Source of the DNA: Deltaproteobacteria bacterium
GTDB taxonomy: Bacteria; Myxococcota_A; UBA796; UBA9615
Direction of reading: 5' to 3'
DNA length: 13,950 nucleotides
Assembly: GCA_029261955.1 (NCBI GenBank)
Contig: JAJDAI010000780.1
Coordinates: forward strand, 1 to 13,950
The notes below the pieces were generated by a model that worked only from the letters and a program-made list of their open reading frames with translations, was not told the origin of the DNA and searched no databases. Shown in pieces: positions 6,966 to 13,812 of the stretch (positions are counted from its first letter, which is position 1; each line of letters begins with the position of its first letter). The position numbers and the translations under genes are program-made.

Positions 6966-8468
6966 TCAGTGCTCGTGCCCCTCGTGGCCCTCGTGGTCGG
7001 CGTGGTCTTCGTGCTCGACGTCGTGTCCCTCGGTCGGCACCAGGTCCATGCCGCAGACCGGGCAGCTGCCGGGCTCGTGGGCGTGGATCTCCGGGTGCAT
7101 CGGGCAGGTGTAGTCGCTCACGTCCTTCGGCTCGTCGTGCTCCGGGGGGGTGCCACCCACCTGCAGCCGGGCCGCCAGCAGCTTGTTGATCGCCTCCTGC
7201 AGCTGGCTCTCGGAGTCGAGCAGGAACTGCCCGCTGAGCACGATGGACTCGCCCTCGGTCAGGCCCGCGGTCACCTCGGTCAGGTGCCGGTCGCCGACGA
7301 CGCCGGTGTCGATGTCGCGCGGCTCGTAGCGGCCGATGCCGGTGCTCACGAAGACCAGCTGGCGCTCGCCGGAGTGCAGGATCGCCTCGGTCGGCACGAT
7401 GAGCGCGTCGTCCTTCTTGCGCGTCTCGATGAGCACGGTCGCGAACATGCCGGGCTTCAGCTCGAGGCCCGGGTTCGGGAACTCCAGGCGCACGGTCAGG
7501 GTCCGGCTCTTGGTGTTGAGGGTCGGGTAGACGTAGCTGACCTCGCCCACGATCTGGCGGCCGGCGGCGAAGGCCAGCTCCATCCACGCCTTCTGGCCGG
7601 TGCGGACCCAGGCGGCGTCGTGCTCGTAGACCTCGGTGCGCACCCAGATGCTCTGCAGGTTCCCGATGCGGTAGAGGTCCTTGCCGGCGTTCACCCGCGC
7701 CCCCTCGACCACCTCCTTGTGCAGCACGAAGCCCGAGCGCGGGGCGATGACGGGGATGGTGCGGCGGGCCTCGCCGGCCTTGATGGCGGCGTCGAGCACG
7801 GAGCTCGGCACGTCCCAGTTGCGCAGCCGGGTCCGGGTGGCCTTGACCCGCGGGCCGTCGGGGCCCTCGCTGCGCAGGGCCAGCAGCAGCTCGTCCTGCG
7901 CGGCGACGACCTCCGGGGAGTAGATCTCGAAGAGGGTCTGGCCCTTGCGCACCTCGGCGCCCGTCTCGTCCACGCGGATCCGCTCGATCCAGCCCGAGTA
8001 GCGCAGGTTGACGACGGAGACCTCGTCCTCGGCCACCTCGATCTCCCCCAGCGTGCGGACGTGGCGGAAGATGGGGCCCTTCGTCGCCTTCGCGAGCCGC
8101 ACGCCCATGTTCTGGACGACCACGGGGTCGATGGTCACCGAGTTGTCGGTCGAGGCCGGGCCGCCTTCGTAGACGGGCACCAGGTCCATGCCCATGGGCG
8201 ACTTGCCGGGGGTGTCGGAGATGAAGGTCGGGTCCATGGGCGCGACCCAGTGCTTGACCGTGCGCTCCGCGGGCTCCGGGCGGCGCATCGGGGTCAGGTC
8301 CATCTTGCAGATGGGGCAGGAGCCGGGGCCCTCTTCGACCACCTCGGGGTGCATGCCGCAGGTGTAGAGGGTGGCCTCATCGGTCGTGTGCTCGTGAGCC
8401 TCCGGCACGGGCTCGCTGGACGGACAGGCCACCAACAGCAGGAGCGGGAGCAGCAGGAATCGGGGCAT
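6966..8468 (-). CDS. cusB: CusB-type periplasmic adaptor lipoprotein with three metal-binding domains
   Basis: This 500-residue membrane-fusion protein links CusA to the outer-membrane channel. A lipoprotein signal (MPRFLLLPLLLLVAC, lipobox Cys15) is followed by a His/Glu-rich linker. A heavy-metal-binding domain comes next at about 34-61 (YTCGMHPEV...GSCPICKMDL), then a second related block at about 72-100 ending GKSPMGMDLVPVYE, as in many CusB proteins. The hairpin, lipoyl and beta-barrel core covers about 105-420. Unusually, the C-terminus adds a third metal-binding domain (about 453-479, YTCPMHPEI...GSCPVCGMDL) and a His-rich tail, GHDVEHEDHADHEGHEGHEH. ATG 8468 is chosen because AAGGAG lies seven bases upstream; a GTG at 8471 would add one residue. 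The start overlaps the cusC stop (TGATG). The domains probably collect periplasmic Cu(I)/Ag(I) for the pump. No separate cusF is present in the window. Confidence 0.95.
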   Translation of the reverse strand: MPRFLLLPLLLLVACPSSEPVPEAHEHTTDEATLYTCGMHPEVVEEGPGSCPICKMDLTPMRRPEPAERTVKHWVAPMDPTFISDTPGKSPMGMDLVPVYEGGPASTDNSVTIDPVVVQNMGVRLAKATKGPIFRHVRTLGEIEVAEDEVSVVNLRYSGWIERIRVDETGAEVRKGQTLFEIYSPEVVAAQDELLLALRSEGPDGPRVKATRTRLRNWDVPSSVLDAAIKAGEARRTIPVIAPRSGFVLHKEVVEGARVNAGKDLYRIGNLQSIWVRTEVYEHDAAWVRTGQKAWMELAFAAGRQIVGEVSYVYPTLNTKSRTLTVRLEFPNPGLELKPGMFATVLIETRKKDDALIVPTEAILHSGERQLVFVSTGIGRYEPRDIDTGVVGDRHLTEVTAGLTEGESIVLSGQFLLDSESQLQEAINKLLAARLQVGGTPPEHDEPKDVSDYTCPMHPEIHAHEPGSCPVCGMDLVPTEGHDVEHEDHADHEGHEGHEH

Positions 8469-9730
8469 CACTCGGCTCCTTGGGCGGGGGAGTCGCCCAC
8501 CAGGGTCAGGACCTCGGCCCGGGCGGAGGCAGCCACGGCCTCGGCGCGCAGGCGCTGCCGGCGCACGTCCAGCAGGTCGATCTCGGCACGGATGAGCTCG
8601 GAGAAGCCCGCGCGGTCCACCTGGTAGGCGCTGAGCGTGGACTCCAGGGCGGCCCGCGCGGCGGTCTCGAGGGCGTCGCGGTAGGTGGCGGCGCGGGCGA
8701 CGGAGCGGGCGTAGCGGGCCTCGACGCCGGCGAGCTGGGCGGCCATGCGCTGCGCCTTCGCGTCGGCGGTCTCCTCGGCGGCGCGGGCGCGGGACTCGGC
8801 CGCTGTCGCCAGGGCACGCCAGCGTCGGGTGGATGCGGCGGGGAGCGGAACGGACAGGCCTGCGGTCACGAAGTTGGTGCCCGGATCGCCGTTGCCCTGC
8901 GGAGCGCGGATCCGGTAGCCGAGCCAGACGCTGGGATCGGGCATCACCTCGGCCTGGGCGCGGTCGGCTTCGGCGCGCTCCGCCGCGGCGCGGGCCCGCA
9001 GCGCCAGGAGCTCCGGGTGCTGATCGAGGGCCTCGGCCCGCGCGCTGGCGTCGGCGGGCAGCGCGTCGATCGGGGAGTCGGCGGGCGTGCCGATGGCGGT
9101 GGCCGGATTGCGAGCCAGCGCCCCGTTGAGGGCGGCCTGCAGCGCGACGGCGCGGGCGTCCAGGTCGGGCAGGGTCTCGGCCAGCCGATCGTGGCGGAGC
9201 TGGAGCTGGAGCAGGTCGTGCTGCGACGCGACGCCCACCTGGTAGCGGGCCTCGACCACGTCGACGAAGCCCTGAAGCTCGGCGACGTGCTCAGCGGTGA
9301 TGGCGCGCAGCTGCCGGACGAGCGCGAGGTCCCAGTAGCGCGCCCGGACCTCGCCCTTCAGGGAGTTCGCGAGCACGGCCACCTGGGCCTCGGCGGCGTC
9401 GACCTTCGCGTTGGCAGCGGCGGCGCGGGCCTTCGTCTCGCCCGGGGCGGGGAAGCGCTGCTGGAGCTTGAGCTGGATGCCGGCCATGGCGTGCTGGTCG
9501 ATCCAGGGCGCCGAGACCGGCAGGTTCGACAGCTCGGCTGCGATCGTCGGATCCGTCCAGAGCCGGGCGACGTCCGCGGCGCTCTGCAGCGCCTCGACGC
9601 CGGAGCGCAGGGCCTCCAGCGAGGGCTGCCGCTCGACCGCGAGCTGCGCGAGGGCGTCGGGGTCGTCGACGGCCTGGGCCTGCGCGGCCATCGGGAGAAG
9701 CAAGGCTGTGAGCAGGGCGATGCGGATCAC
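8468..9730 (-). CDS. cusC: CusC/TolC-family outer membrane efflux channel
   Basis: This 420-residue outer membrane factor is the exit duct of the tripartite pump. It has a cleavable signal peptide (MIRIALLTALLLPMAAQAQA) and no lipobox Cys, unlike E. coli CusC. The mature part is Ala/Leu/Arg-rich and alpha-helical, with the duplicated TolC-type pattern: helices near 35-60 and 100-160, Q-x-G-V-A-S-x-x-D-L-L-Q-x-Q-L near 180-195, and a second half ending SAYQVDRAGFSELIRAEIDLLDVRRQRL. The conserved QRFPAPGETKAR block lies near 91-102. The GTG at 9730 is selected because a TGGAG lies five bases upstream and a signal peptide follows directly. A frame start at 9778 would lie inside the sigma-54 promoter. 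It is the first gene of the five-gene operon; its stop overlaps the cusB start. Confidence 0.9.
   Translation of the reverse strand: MIRIALLTALLLPMAAQAQAVDDPDALAQLAVERQPSLEALRSGVEALQSAADVARLWTDPTIAAELSNLPVSAPWIDQHAMAGIQLKLQQRFPAPGETKARAAAANAKVDAAEAQVAVLANSLKGEVRARYWDLALVRQLRAITAEHVAELQGFVDVVEARYQVGVASQHDLLQLQLRHDRLAETLPDLDARAVALQAALNGALARNPATAIGTPADSPIDALPADASARAEALDQHPELLALRARAAAERAEADRAQAEVMPDPSVWLGYRIRAPQGNGDPGTNFVTAGLSVPLPAASTRRWRALATAAESRARAAEETADAKAQRMAAQLAGVEARYARSVARAATYRDALETAARAALESTLSAYQVDRAGFSELIRAEIDLLDVRRQRLRAEAVAASARAEVLTLVGDSPAQGAE
8476..8481 (-). promoter_or_regulatory. Ribosome binding site of cusB
   Basis: AAGGAG on the minus strand lies inside the end of cusC, seven bases before ATG 8468 and four before GTG 8471. 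The spacing favours the ATG. Confidence 0.6.
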
Positions 9731-9735
9731 GGGGT

Positions 9736-9740
9736 CTCCA
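9736..9740 (-). promoter_or_regulatory. Ribosome binding site of cusC
   Basis: TGGAG on the minus strand, five bases before GTG 9730, supports this start over the longer in-frame options. Confidence 0.6.
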
Positions 9741-9767
9741 GGGAGGCTTCGAACGGCGACTGGAGGA

Positions 9768-9782
9768 GCAACAGGCATGCCA
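9768..9782 (-). promoter_or_regulatory. Sigma-54 (-24/-12) promoter of the cusCBA-kinase-regulator operon
   Basis: On the minus strand this reads TGGCATGCCTGTTGC followed by T. The consensus is TGGCACG-N4-TTGC(A/T); only one conserved position differs and the GG-to-GC spacing is exact. Counting the C at 9768 as -12 puts the transcription start near 9756, leaving a 26-base leader before the cusC GTG. The operon encodes a GAFTGA-containing activator, which is the required partner of such a promoter. Confidence 0.8.
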
Positions 9783-9867
9783 GGGGGCCAGTCGGGGACG
9801 GGAACGCTCGACGGGTCGGCTGTGCGCGGCCGACGGCAGAGCCCAGGGCGCGGTCGACCTGCGGCGA

Positions 9868-9882
9868 GTGGAGACTATTCTT
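9868..9882 (-). promoter_or_regulatory. Candidate activator (enhancer) site C
   Basis: The minus strand reads AAGAATAGTCTCCAC, matching site B (10031-10045) at 11 of 15 positions, in opposite orientation. Its centre (9875) is about 119 bases upstream of the predicted leftward start near 9756, a normal distance for an NtrC-type enhancer. Binding by the operon's own regulator is inferred. Confidence 0.5.
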
Positions 9883-10010
9883 CATTCGTCTGAATCCGTC
9901 GCTCGTGACCGAATCGGGACGACGTCCACGTCCTACAGGCTGGGGGCGTTGTGGACCGCGCCCGAGCTGGGCCCCGTTGCTGGTGGATCGCGGGGCTTCG
10001 GCCCGCCCTG

Positions 10011-10025
10011 TCGAGTAGTACTCGA
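10011..10025. promoter_or_regulatory. Candidate activator site A: perfect 15-base palindrome
   Basis: TCGAGTAGTACTCGA consists of two perfect 7-base inverted arms around a central G. Dimeric Fis-type helix-turn-helix proteins such as NtrC bind palindromes of this kind. Its centre lies about 162 bases upstream of the predicted rightward start near 10180 and about 262 from the leftward start. Confidence 0.65.
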
Positions 10026-10030
10026 TCATG

Positions 10031-10045
10031 CAGAATAGTACCCAA
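10031..10045 (+). promoter_or_regulatory. Candidate activator site B
   Basis: CAGAATAGTACCCAA matches site A at 10 of 15 positions, including the core TAGTAC. Its centre (10038) is exactly 20 bases from that of site A, close to two helical turns, so two dimers would sit on nearly the same DNA face as expected for cooperative enhancer binding. Confidence 0.55.
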
Positions 10046-10153
10046 CAGGCGCACCATCCGCCGCGCAAGGGCCCCTGTCAGCGCCGGCTGGCCGCCAGCG
10101 CGGGCAAGATGCCGCGCGCACCGTCGCTGCAGGGTCGGGCGCCCGACCCCCGA

Positions 10154-10168
10154 TGGCACGGACCCTGC
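10154..10168 (+). promoter_or_regulatory. Sigma-54 (-24/-12) promoter of the rightward metal/cytochrome cluster
   Basis: TGGCACGGACCCTGC followed by T matches TGGCACG-N4-TTGC(A/T) at all conserved positions but one, with exact spacing. The predicted start is near 10180, giving an 18-base leader that contains GGAG (10188-10191) six bases before the ATG at 10198. It mirrors the leftward promoter, so both units should respond to the same activator. Confidence 0.8.
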
Positions 10169-10197
10169 TTCTGCCGCAACCAACCCCGGAGAACCCG

Positions 10198-10536
10198 ATG
10201 AAGACCTGGATCCCCCTGTTCGCGACCCTGCTGCTGCTCGGCTTCGGCTGCTCTTCCGATCCCGCCCCCGAGGCACCCGCCCCCGAGGCACCCGCCGCCG
10301 AGGCACACCCCCACGACCACGAGGCCGCCGCGCCCGCGGCCGCCGCGCCCGCAGCCGACGGGGCCGCCGCCGCCGCGCCCGCAGCCGACGGGGCCGACTA
10401 CACCTGCCCGATGCACGCCGACGTGCACGCCTCCGAGCCGGGCACCTGCCCCAAGTGCAAGATGGACCTCGTCCTGGCCAGCGCCGACGGCGCGAAGGCC
10501 GAGAAGCCGGCCGAGAGCGAGCACAGCGCCCACTGA
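10198..10536 (+). CDS. Small lipoprotein with C-terminal heavy-metal-binding domain
   Basis: This 112-residue protein has a lipoprotein signal, MKTWIPLFATLLLLGFGC, with lipobox Cys18. An Ala/Pro/Glu linker (about 19-66) includes HPHDH (37-41) and a duplicated 10-residue AAAPAADGAA-type repeat. The C-terminal metal-binding domain (about 68-93) reads YTCPMHADV...GTCPKCKMDL, the same Cys-x-Met-His...Cys-Pro-x-Cys-x-Met-Asp type found twice in the neighbouring CusB. It is likely an envelope-anchored Cu(I)/Ag(I) scavenger or metal donor, perhaps filling the place of the missing CusF; this role is inferred. ATG 10198 is chosen over an in-frame ATG at 10153, because the latter overlaps the sigma-54 promoter while 10198 has GGAG six bases upstream and opens directly into the signal peptide. 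It is the first gene of the rightward cluster. Confidence 0.88.
   Translation: MKTWIPLFATLLLLGFGCSSDPAPEAPAPEAPAAEAHPHDHEAAAPAAAAPAADGAAAAAPAADGADYTCPMHADVHASEPGTCPKCKMDLVLASADGAKAEKPAESEHSAH
10341..10396 (+). repeat. 26-bp direct repeat, 30-bp period, in the lipoprotein linker
   Basis: A 26-base sequence beginning CGCCGCGCCC and ending GACGGGGCCG occurs at 10341-10366 and again at 10371-10396 without mismatch. The period is ten codons, so copy-number change would lengthen or shorten the linker in frame. Confidence 0.85.
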
Positions 10537-10595
10537 CGGGCCGCCCCACCCCCTCCGCGCGGTCGACGATCGACGCCGGACGCCGGAGCCTGCCC

Positions 10596-11723
10596 ATGCG
10601 CCTCCTCTTGTTGCTCCTCCTGCTCGCCGCCCCCGCGAGCGCCGCGGAGCTGAGCCTGCCCGTGGAGGGCCCCGCGTCCTCGGCCCGGCTCACCTCCGCG
10701 CCCGACGGCAGCCTGCTGTTGTCGTGGATGGAGCCGGTGAACAAGCGCGTCCAGGCGCTGCGCTACGCACGCCTGAGCCCCGATGGCAGCTGGTCGAAGC
10801 CGGTCACCGTGCGCCGGGGCCCCACCTGGTTCCAGACCTGGGCCGACGCGCCGACCGTGGCCCAGAACGGCGCCGGATGGGTCGCGCTCTGGCTGGTGCC
10901 CGCGGCGAAGGACAGCCACGGCTCGCACCTCGTCTATTCGACCAGCGAGGCCGGGGCGACCTGGTCCAAGCCCGCCGTGCTGCACGACGACCGAAGCGAC
11001 ACCGAGCACGGCTTCGCCTCGGTCCTGCCGGGGCCCTTCCGGGTCGACGTGGCCTGGCTGGACGGCCGCGGCTACGCGGGGGAGTCGAAGCAGACCCAGC
11101 TGATCGCCCGCCAGATCGCGGCCCCCCTCGGCCCGGAGCGGGTGCTGGACGAGCGCACCTGCGACTGCTGCCCCACCGCCGCCACCCCCGACGGCAGCGT
11201 GCTGGCCTGGCGGGACCGCATCGGGGGCGAGATCCGCGACATCAGCCTCGCCGTACGCGAGGAGGGCTACTCCGCCCGGCGCGTCACCCACGACGAGTGG
11301 GACTTCGCCGGCTGCCCGGTCAACGGCCCGGCCATCGCCAACAACCAGGGCGACCTGCTCGCCTGGTTCACCGCCGACGGCACGCCGAGCGTCCAGGCCG
11401 TGCTGCTGGGCCAGGGCTGGCCCCGCGAGCCGGTGCGCATCGCTGAAGGCGCTGGCCTGCTGGGGCGGGTGGGCGCCGCGGCCTGGGGCGAGGGCTGGCT
11501 GGTGACCTGGGTTCAGGAGGTCGCCGAGGGGCGCGCCGAGCTGCGCGCGCGCTCGGTTTCGCTGAGCGGGGATCTCGGCGAGACCCGGGTCCTGGCCGAG
11601 CTGCCCGCCGCCCGGAGCGCCGGCTTCCCGAGCGTCGCCAACCTCGACGGCGACGTCGTGATCGTCTGGCAGGACGGGGAGCCCACGACACTTCGCGCGA
11701 CCCGCCTGGGACCCAGCGAGTGA
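10596..11723 (+). CDS. Secreted beta-propeller-like protein with CDCC motif
   Basis: This 375-residue exported protein has a signal peptide MRLLLLLLLLAAPASA cleaved before AE. The body shows repeating beta-strand units of the type DGSLLLSWME, GWVALWLVP, GSVLAWRDR, GDLLAWFTADG, GWLVTWVQE and DVVIVWQDG, typical of a sialidase-like six-bladed propeller. Shared motifs are RTCDCCPTAA (187-196), GEIRDISLAVR (211-221) and FAGCPVNGPA (237-246). I recognise this combination from proteins often auto-labelled exo-alpha-sialidase, but the function of that family is not known to me and the sialidase Arg triad and Asp boxes are not evident. The Cys cluster (C189, C191, C192, with C240) could bind copper or form disulfides; this is inferred. 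ATG 10596 has GGAG seven bases upstream. Its last four bases (GTGA) overlap the start of the cytochrome gene, so the two are probably coupled. Confidence 0.8.
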   Translation: MRLLLLLLLLAAPASAAELSLPVEGPASSARLTSAPDGSLLLSWMEPVNKRVQALRYARLSPDGSWSKPVTVRRGPTWFQTWADAPTVAQNGAGWVALWLVPAAKDSHGSHLVYSTSEAGATWSKPAVLHDDRSDTEHGFASVLPGPFRVDVAWLDGRGYAGESKQTQLIARQIAAPLGPERVLDERTCDCCPTAATPDGSVLAWRDRIGGEIRDISLAVREEGYSARRVTHDEWDFAGCPVNGPAIANNQGDLLAWFTADGTPSVQAVLLGQGWPREPVRIAEGAGLLGRVGAAAWGEGWLVTWVQEVAEGRAELRARSVSLSGDLGETRVLAELPAARSAGFPSVANLDGDVVIVWQDGEPTTLRATRLGPSE

Positions 11724-13705
11724 GCCGCGGAGCGCTGGCGCTGCTGCTGCTCGCCGCCTGCTCTTCGGGGACTCCGCCGCCCGCGGCGCCCTCCATCGAC
11801 GTGCTCGTCCAGCTCGACGGCGAACCAGCCGCCGGGGTGACCCTGTCCCAGGGGGGCCTGCCCGGACGCTGGACCACCGACGACCGGGGGCGCGCGACCG
11901 TGCCCATCGACCGCAGCCTGGACGGGGAGCACTGGATCGTGGCCAGCCACCCCGCCGCGCGGCAGGGCGCAAGCGAGCTGCCCGAGGAGGCAGCAGCCGA
12001 GCTCCTGGTGGAGCTCGAGCGCTTCGACCCGAGCGACAACGCGGACTACAGCTTCCGCGCCCCCGGCTCCCCCGGGAACAGCGACAGCGCCTCGCTCTGC
12101 GCGCACTGCCACCTGAGCATCAACGCCACCTGGTTCGCTTCCCCGCACCGCAGCTCGGCGTCCAACCCCGTCGTGCAGGACCTCTACTCGGGCGTTCGCT
12201 CCGACGTCGACACGGAGGCGGGCTGCGCCGCCGCGAGCGGGCGTTGGTGGATCGGCCTCGTCCCCGGCTCGGGCGAGCTGGGCATGCGCTGCTACGTCGG
12301 CGACGGCGTGCTGGCCGCCCTGAACTCCGGCTGCGGAGACGACCGGCCCTGCGACGAGAGCGCCTCGGTCTTCGGCGGCTGCGCCGACTGCCACGCCCCC
12401 GGCATGGACGGCGAGCTGGGCGGTCGGGACCTGCTGCGGGCCGAGGGCCTGGCCCACGACTTCGGCGTGCACTGCGACGTCTGCCACCGCGTCGAGGGCC
12501 TGGACCCCAGCGCCGAGCCCGGCGTCGCAGGCCACCTCCAGCTGCACCGACCCGGCGAAGAAGGCAGCTACGGCCAGGACTTCCTGCCCCTCGTCTTCGG
12601 TCCATTGGACGACGTGCCCAGCCCCTTCATGGGCGCCGTGGCCCGCCCCTTCTTCACCGAGGCCCGCTTCTGCGCTGGCTGCCACGAGCAGCAGCAGGCG
12701 GTGCTCGTGCCCGGCCAGACCGCCGACCCCAGCCGCTGGCCGACGGGGCGCCTGCCCATCCACACGACCTTCTCGGAGTGGCAGGCGAGCCCCTTCGCGG
12801 CCTCCAGCCCCTGCCAGACCTGCCACATGCCGCCCGACCCGAGCGTGACCAACGCGGCGGACCTCCAGCTGATGGGCCTGCGCCCCGGCCTCGTGCCCGG
12901 CTGGGAGCGGCCGCCCGGGGCGGTGAAGGCGCACAGCTTCCCCGGACCCCGGAGCGTCGATGGGGCCTTGCTGAAGCAGGCCGCGTCGCTCTCGATCACG
13001 AAGTCGGTGCAGGACGGCGAGCTGAGCGCGCAGGTCACGGTGCGCAACAGCGGCGCCGGCCACGCGCTGCCGACGGGCGAGCCCATGCGCTCGGTGATCC
13101 TGCGGGTGCACGCGTCCTGCGGCGAGGCTGCCCTCACCCCCGTCGGCGGCGACGTGGTGCCCGACTTCGGGGGCTCCCTGGCTTCGAAGTCCCAGGACTG
13201 GAGCCGCTGGCCCGGCGCGACCGTGGGCGAGCGCATCCGCGTGGTCCGGCGGAGCGGCTGGCACGACTACCGCGGCTACGGCCCCTTCGGCGACGGCCGC
13301 TTCGACGCGTCCCAGAAGGGCCTGCCCCGCGACGAGTTCGTCGCCGAGCGCACCATCACCGCGGTCCGCGGCGACCGCGTCACCCTCGACGCGCCCCTGC
13401 CCGAAGGCGACCTCGCCTACCGCGTCTCGGACACCGACGACGCCGGGGCGCCCGGCTTCGGCTTCGCGCGGGTGCTCAGCTCAGCCGACGGCCGCCGCAT
13501 GGTCCCGCACTTCCTGGCGACCGACGTGGCCAGCGACAACCGCCTGCTGCCGCAGCAGGAGTGGACCTCCACCCACCGCTTCGCCAGCCCCTGCCCCGAG
13601 CCGGTCGTGCGGGCCACGCTGCTGCACCGCGCCCACCCGCCCGAGCTGACGAGGGAGCGCGGTTGGGCGAACCGGGACTCGGTCCTCGTGCAGATGAGTG
13701 ACTGA
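11720..13705 (+). CDS. Pentaheme cytochrome c lipoprotein
   Basis: This 661-residue protein starts at GTG 11720, overlapping the previous stop as GTGA. The signal peptide MSRGALALLLLAAC has a lipobox Cys14. Residues about 26-105 resemble a small carboxypeptidase-regulatory or transthyretin-like beta domain (IDVLVQLDGEPAAGVTLSQ). Five CxxCH heme sites follow: CAHCH (127-131), CADCH (221-225), CDVCH (252-256), CAGCH (318-322) and CQTCH (365-369). Extra cysteines at 169, 191, 205 and 211 may form disulfides. The C-terminal half is beta-rich and contains NSGAGHALPTGEP (443-455), a motif I associate with large multiheme cytochromes of the cytochrome c554-like group. It should transfer electrons on the periplasmic side or the cell surface. 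Its partner and substrate are unknown; a role in copper redox change is suggested only by its neighbours and shared promoter. Confidence 0.9.
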   Translation: MSRGALALLLLAACSSGTPPPAAPSIDVLVQLDGEPAAGVTLSQGGLPGRWTTDDRGRATVPIDRSLDGEHWIVASHPAARQGASELPEEAAAELLVELERFDPSDNADYSFRAPGSPGNSDSASLCAHCHLSINATWFASPHRSSASNPVVQDLYSGVRSDVDTEAGCAAASGRWWIGLVPGSGELGMRCYVGDGVLAALNSGCGDDRPCDESASVFGGCADCHAPGMDGELGGRDLLRAEGLAHDFGVHCDVCHRVEGLDPSAEPGVAGHLQLHRPGEEGSYGQDFLPLVFGPLDDVPSPFMGAVARPFFTEARFCAGCHEQQQAVLVPGQTADPSRWPTGRLPIHTTFSEWQASPFAASSPCQTCHMPPDPSVTNAADLQLMGLRPGLVPGWERPPGAVKAHSFPGPRSVDGALLKQAASLSITKSVQDGELSAQVTVRNSGAGHALPTGEPMRSVILRVHASCGEAALTPVGGDVVPDFGGSLASKSQDWSRWPGATVGERIRVVRRSGWHDYRGYGPFGDGRFDASQKGLPRDEFVAERTITAVRGDRVTLDAPLPEGDLAYRVSDTDDAGAPGFGFARVLSSADGRRMVPHFLATDVASDNRLLPQQEWTSTHRFASPCPEPVVRATLLHRAHPPELTRERGWANRDSVLVQMSD

Positions 13706-13812
13706 AGTCCGCCGCGCGCACCGCGACCCTTGATCGCCCGCCGCTCAACTGCTTCATTCCGCCGCCGCGCGCCCCAGGCTCGCTTCGACCACCCCGATTC
13801 CCCGGATCCCGC
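13706..13812. other. Short intergenic region
   Basis: This stretch of 107 bases lies between the cytochrome gene and the right-hand lipoprotein. There is no strong hairpin with a T-tract, no -24/-12 element and no clear Shine-Dalgarno before ATG 13813, so it is unclear whether the last gene belongs to the upstream cluster. Confidence 0.4.

Larger units (their letters stand above)
9731..10197. other. Divergent control region between the two metal operons
   Basis: This stretch of 467 bases has no credible gene. It holds a leftward and a rightward sigma-54 promoter near its ends and three related candidate activator sites between them. It also has a 6-bp hairpin, GTCGGC 9815-9820 with GCCGAC 9829-9834, of unknown meaning. 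The middle (about 9870-10045) is locally more AT-containing than the surrounding genes. I see no clear IHF site or sigma-70 promoter. Confidence 0.75.

Noticed and set aside
4025..7189. Very long open frame opposite cusA and cusB
   Set aside because: It is antisense to two unmistakable pump genes. The translation is a His/Asp/Arg/Gln-rich shadow with no domain, as expected in such GC-rich DNA.
9731..9778. Upstream start for cusC
   Set aside because: It would begin inside the leftward sigma-54 promoter and place a non-hydrophobic stretch before the signal peptide; GTG 9730 has a good ribosome site.
10153..10197. Upstream ATG for the small lipoprotein
   Set aside because: It overlaps the sigma-54 promoter and would put 15 residues before a complete lipoprotein signal; ATG 10198 has its own GGAG.
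10562..10574. GTCGA-CGA-TCGAC inverted repeat between the lipoprotein and propeller genes
   Set aside because: The stem is only five bases with no T-tract. It is too weak to call a terminator or operator.
10596..11723. True exo-alpha-sialidase
   Set aside because: Only the propeller-like repeat pattern is seen; no Arg triad or Asp boxes could be identified, and the context is metal handling.
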